64,000 nt of DNA from an uncultured Victivallales bacterium (GCA_934661375.1 CAKUJH010000010.1:1-64000), one strand, 5' to 3'; positions 7,990 through 17,375 are shown, counted from the first letter of the stretch. The notes: generated by a model from the letters alone, not told the origin. Translations and numbers: made by a program.

Positions 7990-10900
7990 TTACCGGATGC
8001 CGATCAGCATAAAACTGCCGCCATCCAGCATGAAATTATCCAGCTGAGTCCGGGTCAGCGGACGCTTGTTCCATAAATCATAGAACGACATGTTCTTTTC
8101 ATCCAGCCCCATGGCTTTGAAATCAATTTTCAGCGCGGCTTTCTGACGGTTCCGGGTGAAATTGCCGGCGACGATCATCCGTTTGTACGGTGCGCCGTCT
8201 TTCCATTCATACCAGCCGCAATAAGTGCGCGGACTGGAACTGACCACGGCATCGCTTTCCCAGTAGCCGTGGTATTTGACCGCCTTTCCGAGTTTGACGT
8301 CCCGTTTGATGAGCCAGATTTCGTTCAGCACGGCTTTATTGGCGTAATGTCCCCAGGCGTTCAGGTCATGAACCAGCAGCGGGGTCATGGCGTGAATGGC
8401 GACTTCACGGCTGGTGCGGCAGATTTTCCGTTCCGCCTCCATGGACGGGGTCAGGTCTGCCGCCCGGACGTTCTGCAGGATGAATTCGTAGGACACTCCG
8501 CTGCGGATCTGGTTGTAATCCGTCTGCCAGGTTTCGAGCGGAATGTCTTCGCAGTAACCGTAATGGAAATTCTTCTGGCAGATGCTGAAGGTGTTCTCGC
8601 CCGGTGCGAAGTAATCGCAGATGTGGGTCATGGGCATGAATGCCACGTGGCAGTGAATCATCATGTCGCCGCCGTATTTATGGCAGGTCTTGTAGGTGCG
8701 CAGGAAGAAAGTGCGCAGCCCCAGCGCATCGTTGCTGATGAACCGCTGTCCGAAAGCGTCTTTGCCCGCACAGCCGTGCTTTTCGTTTTCGCAGTAATGC
8801 ACGCCGGACAGGTCGAAGTAGAGACCGTTGTAATTTTTCAGCCGGGTCATGGCGTCTTTGCACCACCAGGACCAGAGATCCGCCGCGGCGTCCGTGGCAT
8901 TGGGACAGAAATAATAGCTCATCTGCTTGACGCCGAGTTTGCTTCCGGACGAGACCATGCCGGGGAGACTCAGGTCATTTTTGTCCCACATGTCGAAATC
9001 CGGAGCGGCGTCGGAAAGATGTCCGGGCGTGGTATACATGTGGATCTTCACATTTTTCCCTGCCCAGTGTCTGGGAAATTCCTTGAAATCGCGGGGATGG
9101 CAGCCGTTGAAATACGAGGCGTCGTCTGCGCAGGGATAGTCGTCCGCGTTGCCGGTGTTGCCCAGCTCGTATCTGGTTTCGGAACAGTGCCCGAAGCTCA
9201 GATAATTCACTTCCCGGAAATTTTTCGGCTGCGGACGCCCCGGCGTTCCCTGGAATACCATGGTGTACGCGGCTTTGCCTTGCAGTTCGGCGTGACGGCT
9301 GATGATGTTCAGGACAATCTCCGTGGTTGTTCCTCTGCGGCTGGCGGCCATGGGGGATTCGCCCGGATGGTTGACCCAGTTTGCATTGGATTTGACCCAG
9401 AAAAACAGACCGCGGTCGTATCCGCTCAGCCACAGCGTGTTGTTTTTGCGGGAATTGCTTTCCGGACGCAGGGAAACTTTCACTTCGCCGTTTTTCCACG
9501 GGACATGGACCGGATTGAACACGAATTTCGCGAATTTTTCCGGCATGGCGTACGAAATCGTCATCTTTTGAAGCGCAGTTTTTTCTGCGGCGGTCATATC
9601 CCAGTCCAGACGGTACATGCCGTCAAACCAGAGTTCCGAAGTGTACGCCAGTTTCAGCCCGGCAGCCGTGCCCGTGCCGGAAAAACGGATCCGGTCTCTG
9701 CGGCGGTCGATGACTTTCCAGCCGTTCCAGTCCGCTTTTACCCCGTTCAGTTCCAGCACCGGCGGTTTCAGCAGAAGATTTTCTCCGCCGGCGGTGATCT
9801 GTACGGGAAAGGGAGATTTGCCGTCAAAAATGTATTCACGGTTCCAGACTTTGAACACATTTTTCCGGGATTCCTCGACCGGAGTCCAGGGTTCCGGAAT
9901 GGAGTCGTCGTCCGCAACTTTTTCCGTATAGGGCGTCAGATCCGGCACCCGGCAGTCAATGGTTCGGGTCATGTCCTCCGCGATCGCCGTCAGCTGGTAA
10001 GAACCTTCTTCGAGGCCGTCGGGGAGGGGAATGGATGCCGTGCATTGCGCCTGCTTCGCGGAGAATTTTCCGGAGGAAAGCACATTGCCTTTGCTGTCTT
10101 TCAGCTGAAGTATGCCGGAGATCCCCTCTCTGGAAATTTTTGCCAGACGTTTGCCGCCGGCATTGGCAAAGTCGATGGACAGGTCAATGCGTTTTTCCCT
10201 GCGTACGGTATTGAAGGACAGTTCCAGCGGGAAGTCAACGTAATAATCCGTCTGATAGCGGTATACCGGCTGCGGGCCGCTGTCGGCGTTGATATTCAGG
10301 GACTGGCTGCCGGCAGGAAGATTGATTTTCCACGGCAGGATCAGAATGTCGCCGGAAAACGTTTCCCGGCTGCCGTTCATCGGCAGATACGAAACTGCCG
10401 CTTTGATGTTTTTCGTCCCGCGGGTTTTCAGATCCAGTTTTCCGGTTTCCAGCGAGCCGAGGGAATCCACGGTAAACCAGATCCCCTGCGGCAGAAAATG
10501 CATTTCCCCGGTCGCCGTGAAGCCGCCGTCAAAAGTGACATTGCTCCAGCGGTAGTAGTTGCGTTTGCGTCCGGTGGACGCCATGGTGCAGACGTCCATT
10601 TTCCAGGTGCCGGACAGTGCGGAAAAGTTTTTCAGCGGAATCGTCAGTGCGGCAGTCCAGCCGTCTTTCCGCAGTTGTACGGAACTTTTCAGCCCGTCCG
10701 CATTCCAGGAGACGCTGCCGTTTTTCTTGTCATAGACAGCCCCGTTCCCGTTGATGATGAACTGATACGCCTGATTGTCCGGTGATTTCAAATGCAGTTC
10801 GAAGGAATCGTCTTCCCAGAGATTGCCGTCATGGCTGGTCTGCTTTTTGACTTGACAGGGCCGGTCGGAGGTGAAAGTGATGTGGAGATTGTCATGGTCG

Positions 10901-11865
10901 CGGCGGAGATCGGCGCAGGCGTTGAACCGGATGTCCGGTTTCGCCAGCGGCTCCTTCATGAAACAGCGGACCGTCTGCTGGGCGTTGTCCGAAAACGGGA
11001 TCCCAACCATGTTCAGCGGACGTTTTTCCTTTTTGGCGGGGAACATTTCTTCGTAGAGATTCCTGATTTCCTCCGCGCTCAGCGGACGGCTGAAAACCTG
11101 AACCCGGTCAAACGCCGTTTTATCTGCGGTTTTTGCGGAACCGAACATGTTTCCGACGTAGATCCGGGCGTTTTCGGAGAACGCCGGAAATTTGAAATCC
11201 GGATATTTGCGGAAAGGCACATCGTCCGGGATCCGCCTGCTTTCCGCATCCGTGCGCGCTTTGCCGGATTCATTGCGCGGCGGCAGCAGTTTGCCGTCGA
11301 GATACAGCGCAAGATGATTTTTGTTCCAGGTCATGGCAATATGATGCCAGGTGCCTTTTTTCCATGTGCCGGGTCCCAGATAATAATGGACCTGACGGTG
11401 GACTGCTTTCGGCATGGCTTCCGTTTTGTAATAGGTCTGCCCGATCAGGAAGTTTTTCCATTCATTTCCGTTTTTGATGATCCGGAAATAATATCCGCAG
11501 GCTCCTTTGCCGGGAATCGGATCGGCTGCCGCAAAGAAACTTTGCAGCGCGGAATTGCCCAGATCGTAGTTGACCATCTGGAACCACAGGGAAATCGTGC
11601 CTTGCTCCGGATCAAGATTGCCCTGACCCGGATAATACAGCCGTTCATTGTTGGCGATGATGAGACTGTTGGTTTTGGCTTTGATGCCGGGAAACATGCG
11701 CAGCTGCAGATCGTTTTCCGGGAATCCGGACGCCGCTTTGCCGCCGGCGGCATGGTCTGCCGTCAGATTGTAGGTGTCGTAATTCGCATCGAACAGCAGA
11801 TCCGGTTCCGCGCCGTACAGCGCACCTGCCAGAAGAACTGCGGACATCCATAATTTGCGTTTCAT
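7990..11865 (-). CDS. Very large secreted glycosidase: LamG, CBM9-like and DUF6067-like barrel
   Basis: A 1291-residue secreted protein. The start at 11865 is chosen for AAGGAA 8 bases upstream and a good signal peptide (MKRKLWMSAVLLAGALYGA); two earlier in-frame ATGs (11889, 11895) exist. Domains in order: LamG/concanavalin-like fold (about 20-290, with WHHIAMTWNKN and LYLDGKLL), a CBM9-like sandwich (about 305-470, with DDSFELHL), a bacterial Ig/sandwich section, and a C-terminal barrel (about 880-1210) with GLYFDLSGVHYC and a Cys-rich loop region, closed by a beta domain. The barrel resembles DUF6067 proteins of the PVC group, which are believed to be glycoside hydrolases; this is from memory of the family, not a search. 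It follows a pseudopilin gene by 20 bases. Confidence 0.75.
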   Translation of the reverse strand: MKRKLWMSAVLLAGALYGAEPDLLFDANYDTYNLTADHAAGGKAASGFPENDLQLRMFPGIKAKTNSLIIANNERLYYPGQGNLDPEQGTISLWFQMVNYDLGNSALQSFFAAADPIPGKGACGYYFRIIKNGNEWKNFLIGQTYYKTEAMPKAVHRQVHYYLGPGTWKKGTWHHIAMTWNKNHLALYLDGKLLPPRNESGKARTDAESRRIPDDVPFRKYPDFKFPAFSENARIYVGNMFGSAKTADKTAFDRVQVFSRPLSAEEIRNLYEEMFPAKKEKRPLNMVGIPFSDNAQQTVRCFMKEPLAKPDIRFNACADLRRDHDNLHITFTSDRPCQVKKQTSHDGNLWEDDSFELHLKSPDNQAYQFIINGNGAVYDKKNGSVSWNADGLKSSVQLRKDGWTAALTIPLKNFSALSGTWKMDVCTMASTGRKRNYYRWSNVTFDGGFTATGEMHFLPQGIWFTVDSLGSLETGKLDLKTRGTKNIKAAVSYLPMNGSRETFSGDILILPWKINLPAGSQSLNINADSGPQPVYRYQTDYYVDFPLELSFNTVRREKRIDLSIDFANAGGKRLAKISREGISGILQLKDSKGNVLSSGKFSAKQAQCTASIPLPDGLEEGSYQLTAIAEDMTRTIDCRVPDLTPYTEKVADDDSIPEPWTPVEESRKNVFKVWNREYIFDGKSPFPVQITAGGENLLLKPPVLELNGVKADWNGWKVIDRRRDRIRFSGTGTAAGLKLAYTSELWFDGMYRLDWDMTAAEKTALQKMTISYAMPEKFAKFVFNPVHVPWKNGEVKVSLRPESNSRKNNTLWLSGYDRGLFFWVKSNANWVNHPGESPMAASRRGTTTEIVLNIISRHAELQGKAAYTMVFQGTPGRPQPKNFREVNYLSFGHCSETRYELGNTGNADDYPCADDASYFNGCHPRDFKEFPRHWAGKNVKIHMYTTPGHLSDAAPDFDMWDKNDLSLPGMVSSGSKLGVKQMSYYFCPNATDAAADLWSWWCKDAMTRLKNYNGLYFDLSGVHYCENEKHGCAGKDAFGQRFISNDALGLRTFFLRTYKTCHKYGGDMMIHCHVAFMPMTHICDYFAPGENTFSICQKNFHYGYCEDIPLETWQTDYNQIRSGVSYEFILQNVRAADLTPSMEAERKICRTSREVAIHAMTPLLVHDLNAWGHYANKAVLNEIWLIKRDVKLGKAVKYHGYWESDAVVSSSPRTYCGWYEWKDGAPYKRMIVAGNFTRNRQKAALKIDFKAMGLDEKNMSFYDLWNKRPLTRTQLDNFMLDGGSFMLIGIR

Positions 11866-11885
11866 GAACTGTTTTCCTTTGTTTT

Positions 11886-12659
11886 TCATTTCCATGCTGA
11901 TTCCCCGTTGTATGCCGGATTGATTTTCCGGTATGTCGTTTCACTTTTTGTCCGGGCTGCCGATTCGTTTTCCGCCCGGAAATCATTTTTGTTCCGCACT
12001 CCTTCCAGATGCCCGTCGCAGAAAAGAAGATTCATCCCCTGTTTTCCGTTGTGCCGGAAATCCGTATATTCAAATTGCTTTCCGTAACTGACGGACCAGA
12101 AATAAGTCGAACAGGTGAATGCGGTGTTCTCACTGTCCGCTACACTGATATAGAATGAGGGCTGCCGCAGACGTGAAATTTTATAGAAAGTTCCGTTCGT
12201 ATTTTCGCCGTTGCCCATCAGCGAGCAGTTGAGTGCGTAGGAACAGGCACGTTCATCATAATCCGCTGAATTGATTGATTTCCGTCCGGTGGCAACCCGG
12301 CTGGGACATCCGTTCACCGAGCGGCCCTGACGCCAGGCGTCGCGTTTGACGTTGAGTGTGAATGACAGATAAGTTCCGTAGGACAGCCAGTTATTGACCG
12401 TGTTTGAGCCTGAAGCCACAGTGTTTTTCGGCATCAGGTAATCCTGATACTCCAGCGAATAAGCGGCGAAGACTTGTCCCATCTGCCGGAGATTTCCCTG
12501 ACATTGAACCGCTTTGGCTTTTTCTCTTGCTGAATTCAGTGCCGGCAGCAGCATTCCCGCCAGAATCGCAATGATTGCTATAACGATCAGGAGTTCTATC
12601 AATGTGAATGACCGCCGCTTATTTGAAAATGAAATGTCGGGTAAAGTTTTGGGACGCAT
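11886..12659 (-). CDS. Prepilin-like (type II secretion G family) protein
   Basis: A 257-residue protein with a short positive leader (NKRRS), the full prepilin signature FTLIELLIVIAIIAILAGM with Glu+5, and a DUF1559-like C-terminal domain ending in an H-X11-DG variant (HNGKQGMNLLFCDGH). The start is set by AGGAGG 6 bases upstream; the frame runs further upstream without a ribosome site. A prepilin peptidase should cut before the Phe. It sits between an AraC regulator and a secreted glycosidase, an arrangement repeated near 38-42 kb. Its function is unknown; it could help surface display or export of the neighbour. Confidence 0.85.
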   Translation of the reverse strand: MRPKTLPDISFSNKRRSFTLIELLIVIAIIAILAGMLLPALNSAREKAKAVQCQGNLRQMGQVFAAYSLEYQDYLMPKNTVASGSNTVNNWLSYGTYLSFTLNVKRDAWRQGRSVNGCPSRVATGRKSINSADYDERACSYALNCSLMGNGENTNGTFYKISRLRQPSFYISVADSENTAFTCSTYFWSVSYGKQFEYTDFRHNGKQGMNLLFCDGHLEGVRNKNDFRAENESAARTKSETTYRKINPAYNGESAWK

Positions 12660-12762
12660 CTGTTTTCCTCCTGTGGTTTTCATGATTGCAGTTTCCGGCG
12701 GCAGACTTTGAATCGCAGTTTTATATCGGTTCTGTCTGAGCAGCCATTGTCTTCTGCTGGAT

Positions 12763-12823
12763 ATTATAATCCCAAATGCCGGAAATGGAATAGCAAAAAT
12801 GCGCAAAAATTTAGCAAAAACGC
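12763..12823 (-). promoter_or_regulatory. Promoter and direct-repeat operator of the pseudopilin-glycosidase operon
   Basis: On the minus strand a TATAAT box (12763-12768) has no good -35. About 41 bases upstream lie three copies of GCAAAAAt/c (plus-strand starts 12793, 12803, 12814), spaced 10-11 bases, as AraC-type activators require. The distal copy sits in GCGTTTTTGCTAAAT, which recurs before the Gfo/Idh gene at 37891-37905 with nearly the same distance to its -10 box. Confidence 0.55.
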
Positions 12824-12832
12824 TTTTTCGGA

Positions 12833-13735
12833 TTATTTTTCATCGTTATTCAGAAAAATGCTCTTGCCGTATTTTTGCCGGAAACTGGTTGGGGAAAATC
12901 CTATGTCATTTTTGAACGCACGGCTGAAGGAAAAGGTGTCCGCGTAACCGCATTTGACAGCCACTTCGTGAATGGAAAAATCCGTATGCACCAGCAGTTC
13001 ATACGCCCGTTGAAAACGCAGATGCTGCAGAAATCGTCCGAGCGACATGCCGTTCAGCAGTTCCTTGGCTTTGAGCCGGAGATTGGATTCGGACATGTTG
13101 AGCTGTTCTGCCAGTATTTTGATGCTGACTTGTTTCGTATGATTTTCCCGGAACAGAACCGCCAGTTTTTCGATCAGCGGATTCCGTATCTGCGGCAGCA
13201 TTCCGCCGTTTCGCACCTGCCGTAATTTTCTGGAGATGAAGATCTTAAGTCCGGCAATCGCTTCTTCGGCAGGAAATCCGGGCTGTTTCTGGTATGCGCC
13301 AATGATATTCCGGAGCAGCGGACGGTCTTCCGGGTCAATCCGGAACGGCTGGTTCATCAGCGCCTGCACGGAGGAAATGCCGTTTCCGCGGTCGCTGAAC
13401 GTGATGGTGAAGAAGAAACGGGATTGCAAGGGCGCAGAGGTGTCTATGTGGTGGATCTGGAACGGAAAAACCATGATTCCGTAATCTGTCGGCAGACGAA
13501 ATTCCAGCTCGTTGATTCCGATGAATGCCGGTTTTCCCAGATTCAGTTTCAGCTGAAAACGGTGATGCGCCCATTTTGTCGGCCGGATTTTGCCGGACGC
13601 GGAGAAAAAAGCAATGATTTCATCGGGTTCAATCCGGCAGTCATCTTCTATTCCGCCGGCATAAAAACTCTTGGGACGCAGCTCCAGATCAATATGATGT
13701 TCTTTGAGATCCTGCAAAAGCTGTGAATTTTCCAT
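12833..13735 (-). CDS. AraC-family transcriptional regulator
   Basis: A 300-residue regulator. The N-terminal two thirds is a beta-rich ligand-sensing region. The C-terminal 100 residues carry the two AraC helix-turn-helices: IKILAEQLNMSESNLRLKAK, then VAVKCGYADTFSFSRAFKND followed by GFSPTSFRQKYGK. The ATG at 13735 has AGGAGG 7 bases upstream. It lies directly upstream of, and in the same direction as, the pseudopilin and glycosidase genes, with direct repeats in between; it is most likely their activator in response to a sugar. Confidence 0.85.
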   Translation of the reverse strand: MENSQLLQDLKEHHIDLELRPKSFYAGGIEDDCRIEPDEIIAFFSASGKIRPTKWAHHRFQLKLNLGKPAFIGINELEFRLPTDYGIMVFPFQIHHIDTSAPLQSRFFFTITFSDRGNGISSVQALMNQPFRIDPEDRPLLRNIIGAYQKQPGFPAEEAIAGLKIFISRKLRQVRNGGMLPQIRNPLIEKLAVLFRENHTKQVSIKILAEQLNMSESNLRLKAKELLNGMSLGRFLQHLRFQRAYELLVHTDFSIHEVAVKCGYADTFSFSRAFKNDIGFSPTSFRQKYGKSIFLNNDEK

Positions 13736-13829
13736 GGCGCATTTCCTCCTTCGGTAAAATATAATGCCGTCAAGCCGGAAAGCAAGAAACCAGAGTGATT
13801 TTTTTGCAAAAACAATGACCGCGTAAACA

Positions 13830-13863
13830 GAAAAGGCCGCATCCCTTATCCGGAACACAGCCT
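13830..13863 (-). terminator. Terminator of the rpmH-jag operon
   Basis: A 12-bp stem with several G-U pairs (AGGCTGTGTTCC with GGGATGCGGCCT on the minus strand) around a 6-base loop, followed by TTTT. It lies about 30 bases after the jag stop. Confidence 0.65.
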
Positions 13864-13892
13864 CATTCTGTTTAGAATCAGATCGCAGATGA

Positions 13893-14642
13893 TCAGTTCG
13901 CTTCCTCTTTTTTGAGGGAGATCACAACGCTCTTGAAATTGCCGTCGCCGGCACTTTCCGTCTGAAGATCTTTTTCATTTTCGAGGGTGATGTGAATGAT
14001 CCGGCGGTCATGGGAATTCATCGGGGGCAGGGTAACCGATTCCCCCCAGCGGCGGACTTCCTTGGCGGAATCCAATGCCTGCTGACGCAGCTGCTCGTCC
14101 TTGTCGGATGCACCGCGGGGCGCAAAATCCCGGCGTTCATCATCCCGTCCGCCGCGTCCGCGTCTTTCTCCGCGGGGAGGACGGCGTCCGCCTTCCGAAC
14201 GCTTGTCGCCGCGTTTGGAATTGGAGGAATATCCATCAATATCAATATAAATTTTCGGGAACGGCTCATCGCCTTTCTGCATCATGCGGTTGAGCAGAAT
14301 CTGGAGACTTTCCAGAGACTGACCCTTGCGTCCGATGATTCGTCCGGCGTCATCGCTGGCGATCAGCAGATTGATTTTTCCGGGCTTGCCTTCGGCTTTG
14401 ACGGTTCCGTCCAGCGCCAGATAATCCAGCATGGTTGCCAGAGTTTTTCTGGTTTTTTCCACCATTTCTTCTGTTACCGGAATCGGTTCCGGACGCGTCC
14501 GCACGGTTTCTTCGCTGCTGACATTTTCGGGCTGGACAGCCGTTTCCTGTTCGGCGGGCTGTGCGTTTTCCTGCTGTTCGGCGGAGACAGGGGCAGTATT
14601 CTCCTCCTGCCGGACAGGCTCGGTTGAAATTTCGTTCTCCAT
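13893..14642 (-). CDS. jag: KH and R3H domain RNA-binding protein Jag/KhpB
   Basis: A 249-residue protein. The first 60 residues are acidic and Gln/Glu rich. A Jag-type KH domain follows, with the GxxG loop in AGRIIGRKGQSLESLQ. Then comes an Arg/Gly-rich disordered stretch (GERRGRGGRDDERR, about residues 150-180), and last an R3H domain whose core is NSHDRRIIHITLE. The usual Jag has the KH and R3H domains adjacent, so the RG-rich insert is a distinctive feature that should bind RNA. It is the last gene of rpmH-rnpA-yidD-yidC-jag, its position in many bacteria. Confidence 0.9.
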   Translation of the reverse strand: MENEISTEPVRQEENTAPVSAEQQENAQPAEQETAVQPENVSSEETVRTRPEPIPVTEEMVEKTRKTLATMLDYLALDGTVKAEGKPGKINLLIASDDAGRIIGRKGQSLESLQILLNRMMQKGDEPFPKIYIDIDGYSSNSKRGDKRSEGGRRPPRGERRGRGGRDDERRDFAPRGASDKDEQLRQQALDSAKEVRRWGESVTLPPMNSHDRRIIHITLENEKDLQTESAGDGNFKSVVISLKKEEAN

Positions 14643-14660
14643 GTTTACCTCTTGAATCGG

Positions 14661-16424
14661 TTAGGCTGATTTTGTGGGGAGCTGGGAATTGTTCTTTTCC
14701 TCATCTCTTTTGGCGATATACAAACTGTATTTCATCTGCAGAATGCTGAAAACCTGGCTGACAGTCCAGTAAAGGGTCAAACCTGCCGGCAGGTTGTAAA
14801 GGAATACCAGCATCACCAGCGGCATAAGCATCATCATCTTCTGCTGCATGGGTTCCATATTCGACGGCGTGAGCCGCTGCTGGAGAATCATCAGCAGGGT
14901 CATGACAATGACCAGCGGATGCAATCCATATCCGAAAATCTGCGGACCCACCAGGTCCGGTTTGGTCATGTCCGTGATCCACAGGAAGGAGACATGGCGC
15001 AGTTCCACCGCGGAATCCAGAGCCGCATACAAGGCGAAGAACACCGGGATCTGCACCAGAATCGGCAGACAGCCGCCCAGCGGACTGACGCCCGCCGTAC
15101 GGTACAGTTCCATCGTTTTCTGGTTCATCAGCTGCGGATTATCCTTGTATTTTTCGCGGATTTCCTTCGCCTGCGGTGCAATCTTGCTCATCTTGCGCAT
15201 GGAACGGTTGCCGCGTTCCGTCAGCGGGAAAAATACAATACGCACAATCAGGGTCAGCAGAATGATGGCAAGACCGTAATTGCCGCACAGTCCTTTCAGA
15301 TAATTCAGCAGCCAGAGCACCGGACGGGCGATATATTCCATGAGCGAAAATGAAGATATATGCAGAATCGGCATGGCGGATTCCGGCAGTTTTTTCACTT
15401 CTTCCAGAGTTTTCGGTCCGGCAAAATACCGGAGAACATATTCTTTGGAGGCACCGGGTTCCAGAACCACATTCTTATAAATACCGCCGACCGCCGGGAT
15501 GTAATACACCGAACCTTCTTTGCCGCCCGGAACGGGATACGGGGTGCGGACCGCTTCCATACCGCCGTCAAATCCGGGTGCGGCAAACAGCAGCGAGGCA
15601 AAATATTTGTTGGTTACACCGATCCAGTCAACCGGCAGAGTGGTTCCGGCTTTGCTGAATTTCTCTTCGGACACTGCGGGATCCAGCGACTTCATATCTT
15701 TGGACTGCGTACTGCAATATTCAATGCGGTGCATCTGGTTGTAGAGCTTGTCGCCGGCAAAATAACGCATCGGCGGCATTCCGGATGCCCAGACCCGAAG
15801 CTGCGGCAGCTCGATTTTCTCCTTGCCTTCGTTTTTCAGGGTCAGGGTCTGCCGGAGATTGTAGGAATCATGCGGCAATTCGAAAATCTGAGTCAGCATC
15901 AAAGTCTTGCCGTCCTGCTGGAACGTCCGGAAAATGTGAACTGCATTGACCGCTCCGCGGGGCTGAATGGGCGAAACATGAGTCAGAGTCCAGCCGTCGA
16001 GACCGTCAACCGCCGCCGTTTTATGCGGGGCAGCGTCCGAGTCAATGGTGATTTTTTCTTTGCGGTCGGACGTGTCATACTTTTGAAGCACGACTTTATC
16101 AATCGTGCCGGAATCCGGATTGATGGTGAACGCAATCAGTTTGTTCTGCAGAACGACAGCGGGATGTTTTGTCGTTGCGGCAGCCGGAGCATTTTTTGCC
16201 GCAGAAGCCGCTTTCTGCTGTTCCGCAGCATGTTTTTCCAGTTGAAGTTTTGCCGCCTGAGCCTTGGCTTCGAGAGCCTGTGCGGCTGCCTGGGCTGCGG
16301 CCTGTGCTTCCTGTCGCTGAACGTTCTGTTTCGCCTGATATTTGGGATACCAGAAGAACCAGCCGATCAGGAATGCCGCCGCAATGCAGAGGACGATAAT
16401 ATTTTCTTTATCAAAATGTTTCAC
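14661..16424 (-). CDS. yidC: Membrane protein insertase YidC
   Basis: A 587-residue membrane protein insertase (YidC/Oxa1/Alb3). It has an N-terminal membrane anchor (IIVLCIAAAFLIGWFFWYP), an Ala/Gln-rich charged coiled segment (residues about 35-75), a large periplasmic beta domain, and five C-terminal transmembrane helices with GGCLPILVQIPVFFALYAAL and LPAGLTLYWTVSQVFSILQ. The conserved Arg of the hydrophilic groove fits the LIVRIVFFPLTERGNRS region. The start is GTG, overlapping the yidD stop as GTGA. It inserts membrane proteins with or without SecYEG. Confidence 0.95.
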   Translation of the reverse strand: MKHFDKENIIVLCIAAAFLIGWFFWYPKYQAKQNVQRQEAQAAAQAAAQALEAKAQAAKLQLEKHAAEQQKAASAAKNAPAAATTKHPAVVLQNKLIAFTINPDSGTIDKVVLQKYDTSDRKEKITIDSDAAPHKTAAVDGLDGWTLTHVSPIQPRGAVNAVHIFRTFQQDGKTLMLTQIFELPHDSYNLRQTLTLKNEGKEKIELPQLRVWASGMPPMRYFAGDKLYNQMHRIEYCSTQSKDMKSLDPAVSEEKFSKAGTTLPVDWIGVTNKYFASLLFAAPGFDGGMEAVRTPYPVPGGKEGSVYYIPAVGGIYKNVVLEPGASKEYVLRYFAGPKTLEEVKKLPESAMPILHISSFSLMEYIARPVLWLLNYLKGLCGNYGLAIILLTLIVRIVFFPLTERGNRSMRKMSKIAPQAKEIREKYKDNPQLMNQKTMELYRTAGVSPLGGCLPILVQIPVFFALYAALDSAVELRHVSFLWITDMTKPDLVGPQIFGYGLHPLVIVMTLLMILQQRLTPSNMEPMQQKMMMLMPLVMLVFLYNLPAGLTLYWTVSQVFSILQMKYSLYIAKRDEEKNNSQLPTKSA

Positions 16425-16690
16425 TGTTCCGAGCTTTCTCTATGGTTTGATTTGGTTTTGCGCGGCGGAACCGGATCATATCCGCCTTTGCAGAAAGGCT
16501 GACAGCGCATGAGACGCCAGGCGGCCAGCATAATGCCTTTGAACGGACCATGGACCATTACAGCTTCCGCCGCATAAGCGGAACAGGTCGGAGTAAACCG
16601 GCAGCATCGCGGCAACCAGGGAGAAATGAACCGTTTATATCCGACCAGGAGTAGAAGTAGAAAACCGGAAAGCGAAAATGATAATTTCAC
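16421..16690 (-). CDS. yidD: Membrane protein insertion efficiency factor YidD
   Basis: An 89-residue protein with an N-terminal hydrophobic helix and the family core GYKRFISPWLPRCCRFTPTC then SAYA, and the C-terminal CQPFCKGGYDPVP. The GTG start at 16690 overlaps the rnpA stop as GTGA; an ATG at 16804 would add 38 residues lying inside rnpA and is unlikely. The C-terminal end overlaps the yidC start. It assists YidC-dependent membrane insertion. Confidence 0.9.
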   Translation of the reverse strand: MKLSFSLSGFLLLLLVGYKRFISPWLPRCCRFTPTCSAYAAEAVMVHGPFKGIMLAAWRLMRCQPFCKGGYDPVPPRKTKSNHRESSEQ

Positions 16691-17058
16691 TTCGGGGAAG
16701 TCTGGAGCAGTCCCGCTTTGCGGAACAGACGTTCCAGCTGATGTGCAACATCCTGCATTTTCATGTTCAGAATGGCTCTCCGCGGTATGAATATGATCCG
16801 GCATGGCGTCAACTCCCGCTCCGTTAACCGGAATGCCTCATGCAGCAGACGTCTTGCCCGGTTGCGCCGAACCGCCCGTTTGTCGAATTTGCGTGAGCAG
16901 ATCACTCCGCAACGTGCGGACGGTTCTACGTCTTTCGGGTCCGGACCGGCATAAAGCATTACTGCAAGAAAACATACTTGTTTCCGTCCCAGTTCGCGGA
17001 CCGCCGCAAAATCCGATTTGAGGATCAGCCGTCCGCTGCTTTTCCGACTCTGCTTCAA
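16687..17058 (-). CDS. rnpA: Ribonuclease P protein component
   Basis: A 123-residue basic protein with the RNR motif FDKRAVRRNRARRLLHEAFR, diagnostic for RnpA, and the N-terminal LILKSDFAAVRELGRK. There is no ATG in a sensible place: I chose the TTG at 17058, preceded by GGAAA, which gives the usual family length; a TTG at 17118 would add 20 residues. It lies between rpmH and yidD, as in most bacteria. It joins the RNase P RNA to mature tRNA 5' ends. Confidence 0.88.
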   Translation of the reverse strand: MKQSRKSSGRLILKSDFAAVRELGRKQVCFLAVMLYAGPDPKDVEPSARCGVICSRKFDKRAVRRNRARRLLHEAFRLTERELTPCRIIFIPRRAILNMKMQDVAHQLERLFRKAGLLQTSPK

Positions 17059-17137
17059 TGGGTTGTTTCCGTAAAAGCACCTGATGCCGGGTGTCAATGA
17101 CTTTCCCGGCGCAGGCAATTCAAGTTCTGCAGTCCGA

Positions 17138-17275
17138 TCAGACCAGAGCGAGTCTCTTTCTTCCTTTGGCTCTGCGGTTTTTCAGGACCAGACGACCCCC
17201 GCGGGTTGCCATTCTGGCGCGGAATCCGCACTTGTGGGCTCTCTTGATCTTAGACGGCTGATACGTTCTCTTCAT
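17138..17275 (-). CDS. rpmH: Ribosomal protein bL34
   Basis: A 45-residue protein encoded on the minus strand: starts MKRTYQPSKIKRAHKCGF, continues with RARMATRGGRLVLKNRRAKG and ends RKRLALV. This is a full-length bL34 of the large ribosomal subunit. It is the first gene of the rpmH-rnpA-yidD-yidC-jag cluster; no dnaA adjoins it here. A Shine-Dalgarno AAGGAAA lies about 5 bases upstream. Confidence 0.97.
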   Translation of the reverse strand: MKRTYQPSKIKRAHKCGFRARMATRGGRLVLKNRRAKGRKRLALV

Positions 17276-17347
17276 TTTAATTTCCTTTCTCCGGATTAAC
17301 TCCGAAATATCTTATGGTTTTCGTTTTTGCAAAATTAACGAATTGAT

Positions 17348-17375
17348 AATATAACCATTCATCTGCCAAATTCAA
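17348..17375 (-). promoter_or_regulatory. Promoter of the rpmH operon
   Basis: Minus-strand TTGAAT (17370-17375), a 16-base spacer and TATATT (17348-17353), about 70 bases before rpmH. The 390-base gap 17276-17665 is AT-rich and holds this promoter and the divergent purL promoter; no clear DnaA box is seen. Confidence 0.6.

Noticed and set aside
8269..10785. An 838-residue open frame on the plus strand
   Set aside because: It is antisense to the DUF6067-like glycosidase, which has a signal peptide and recognisable domains.
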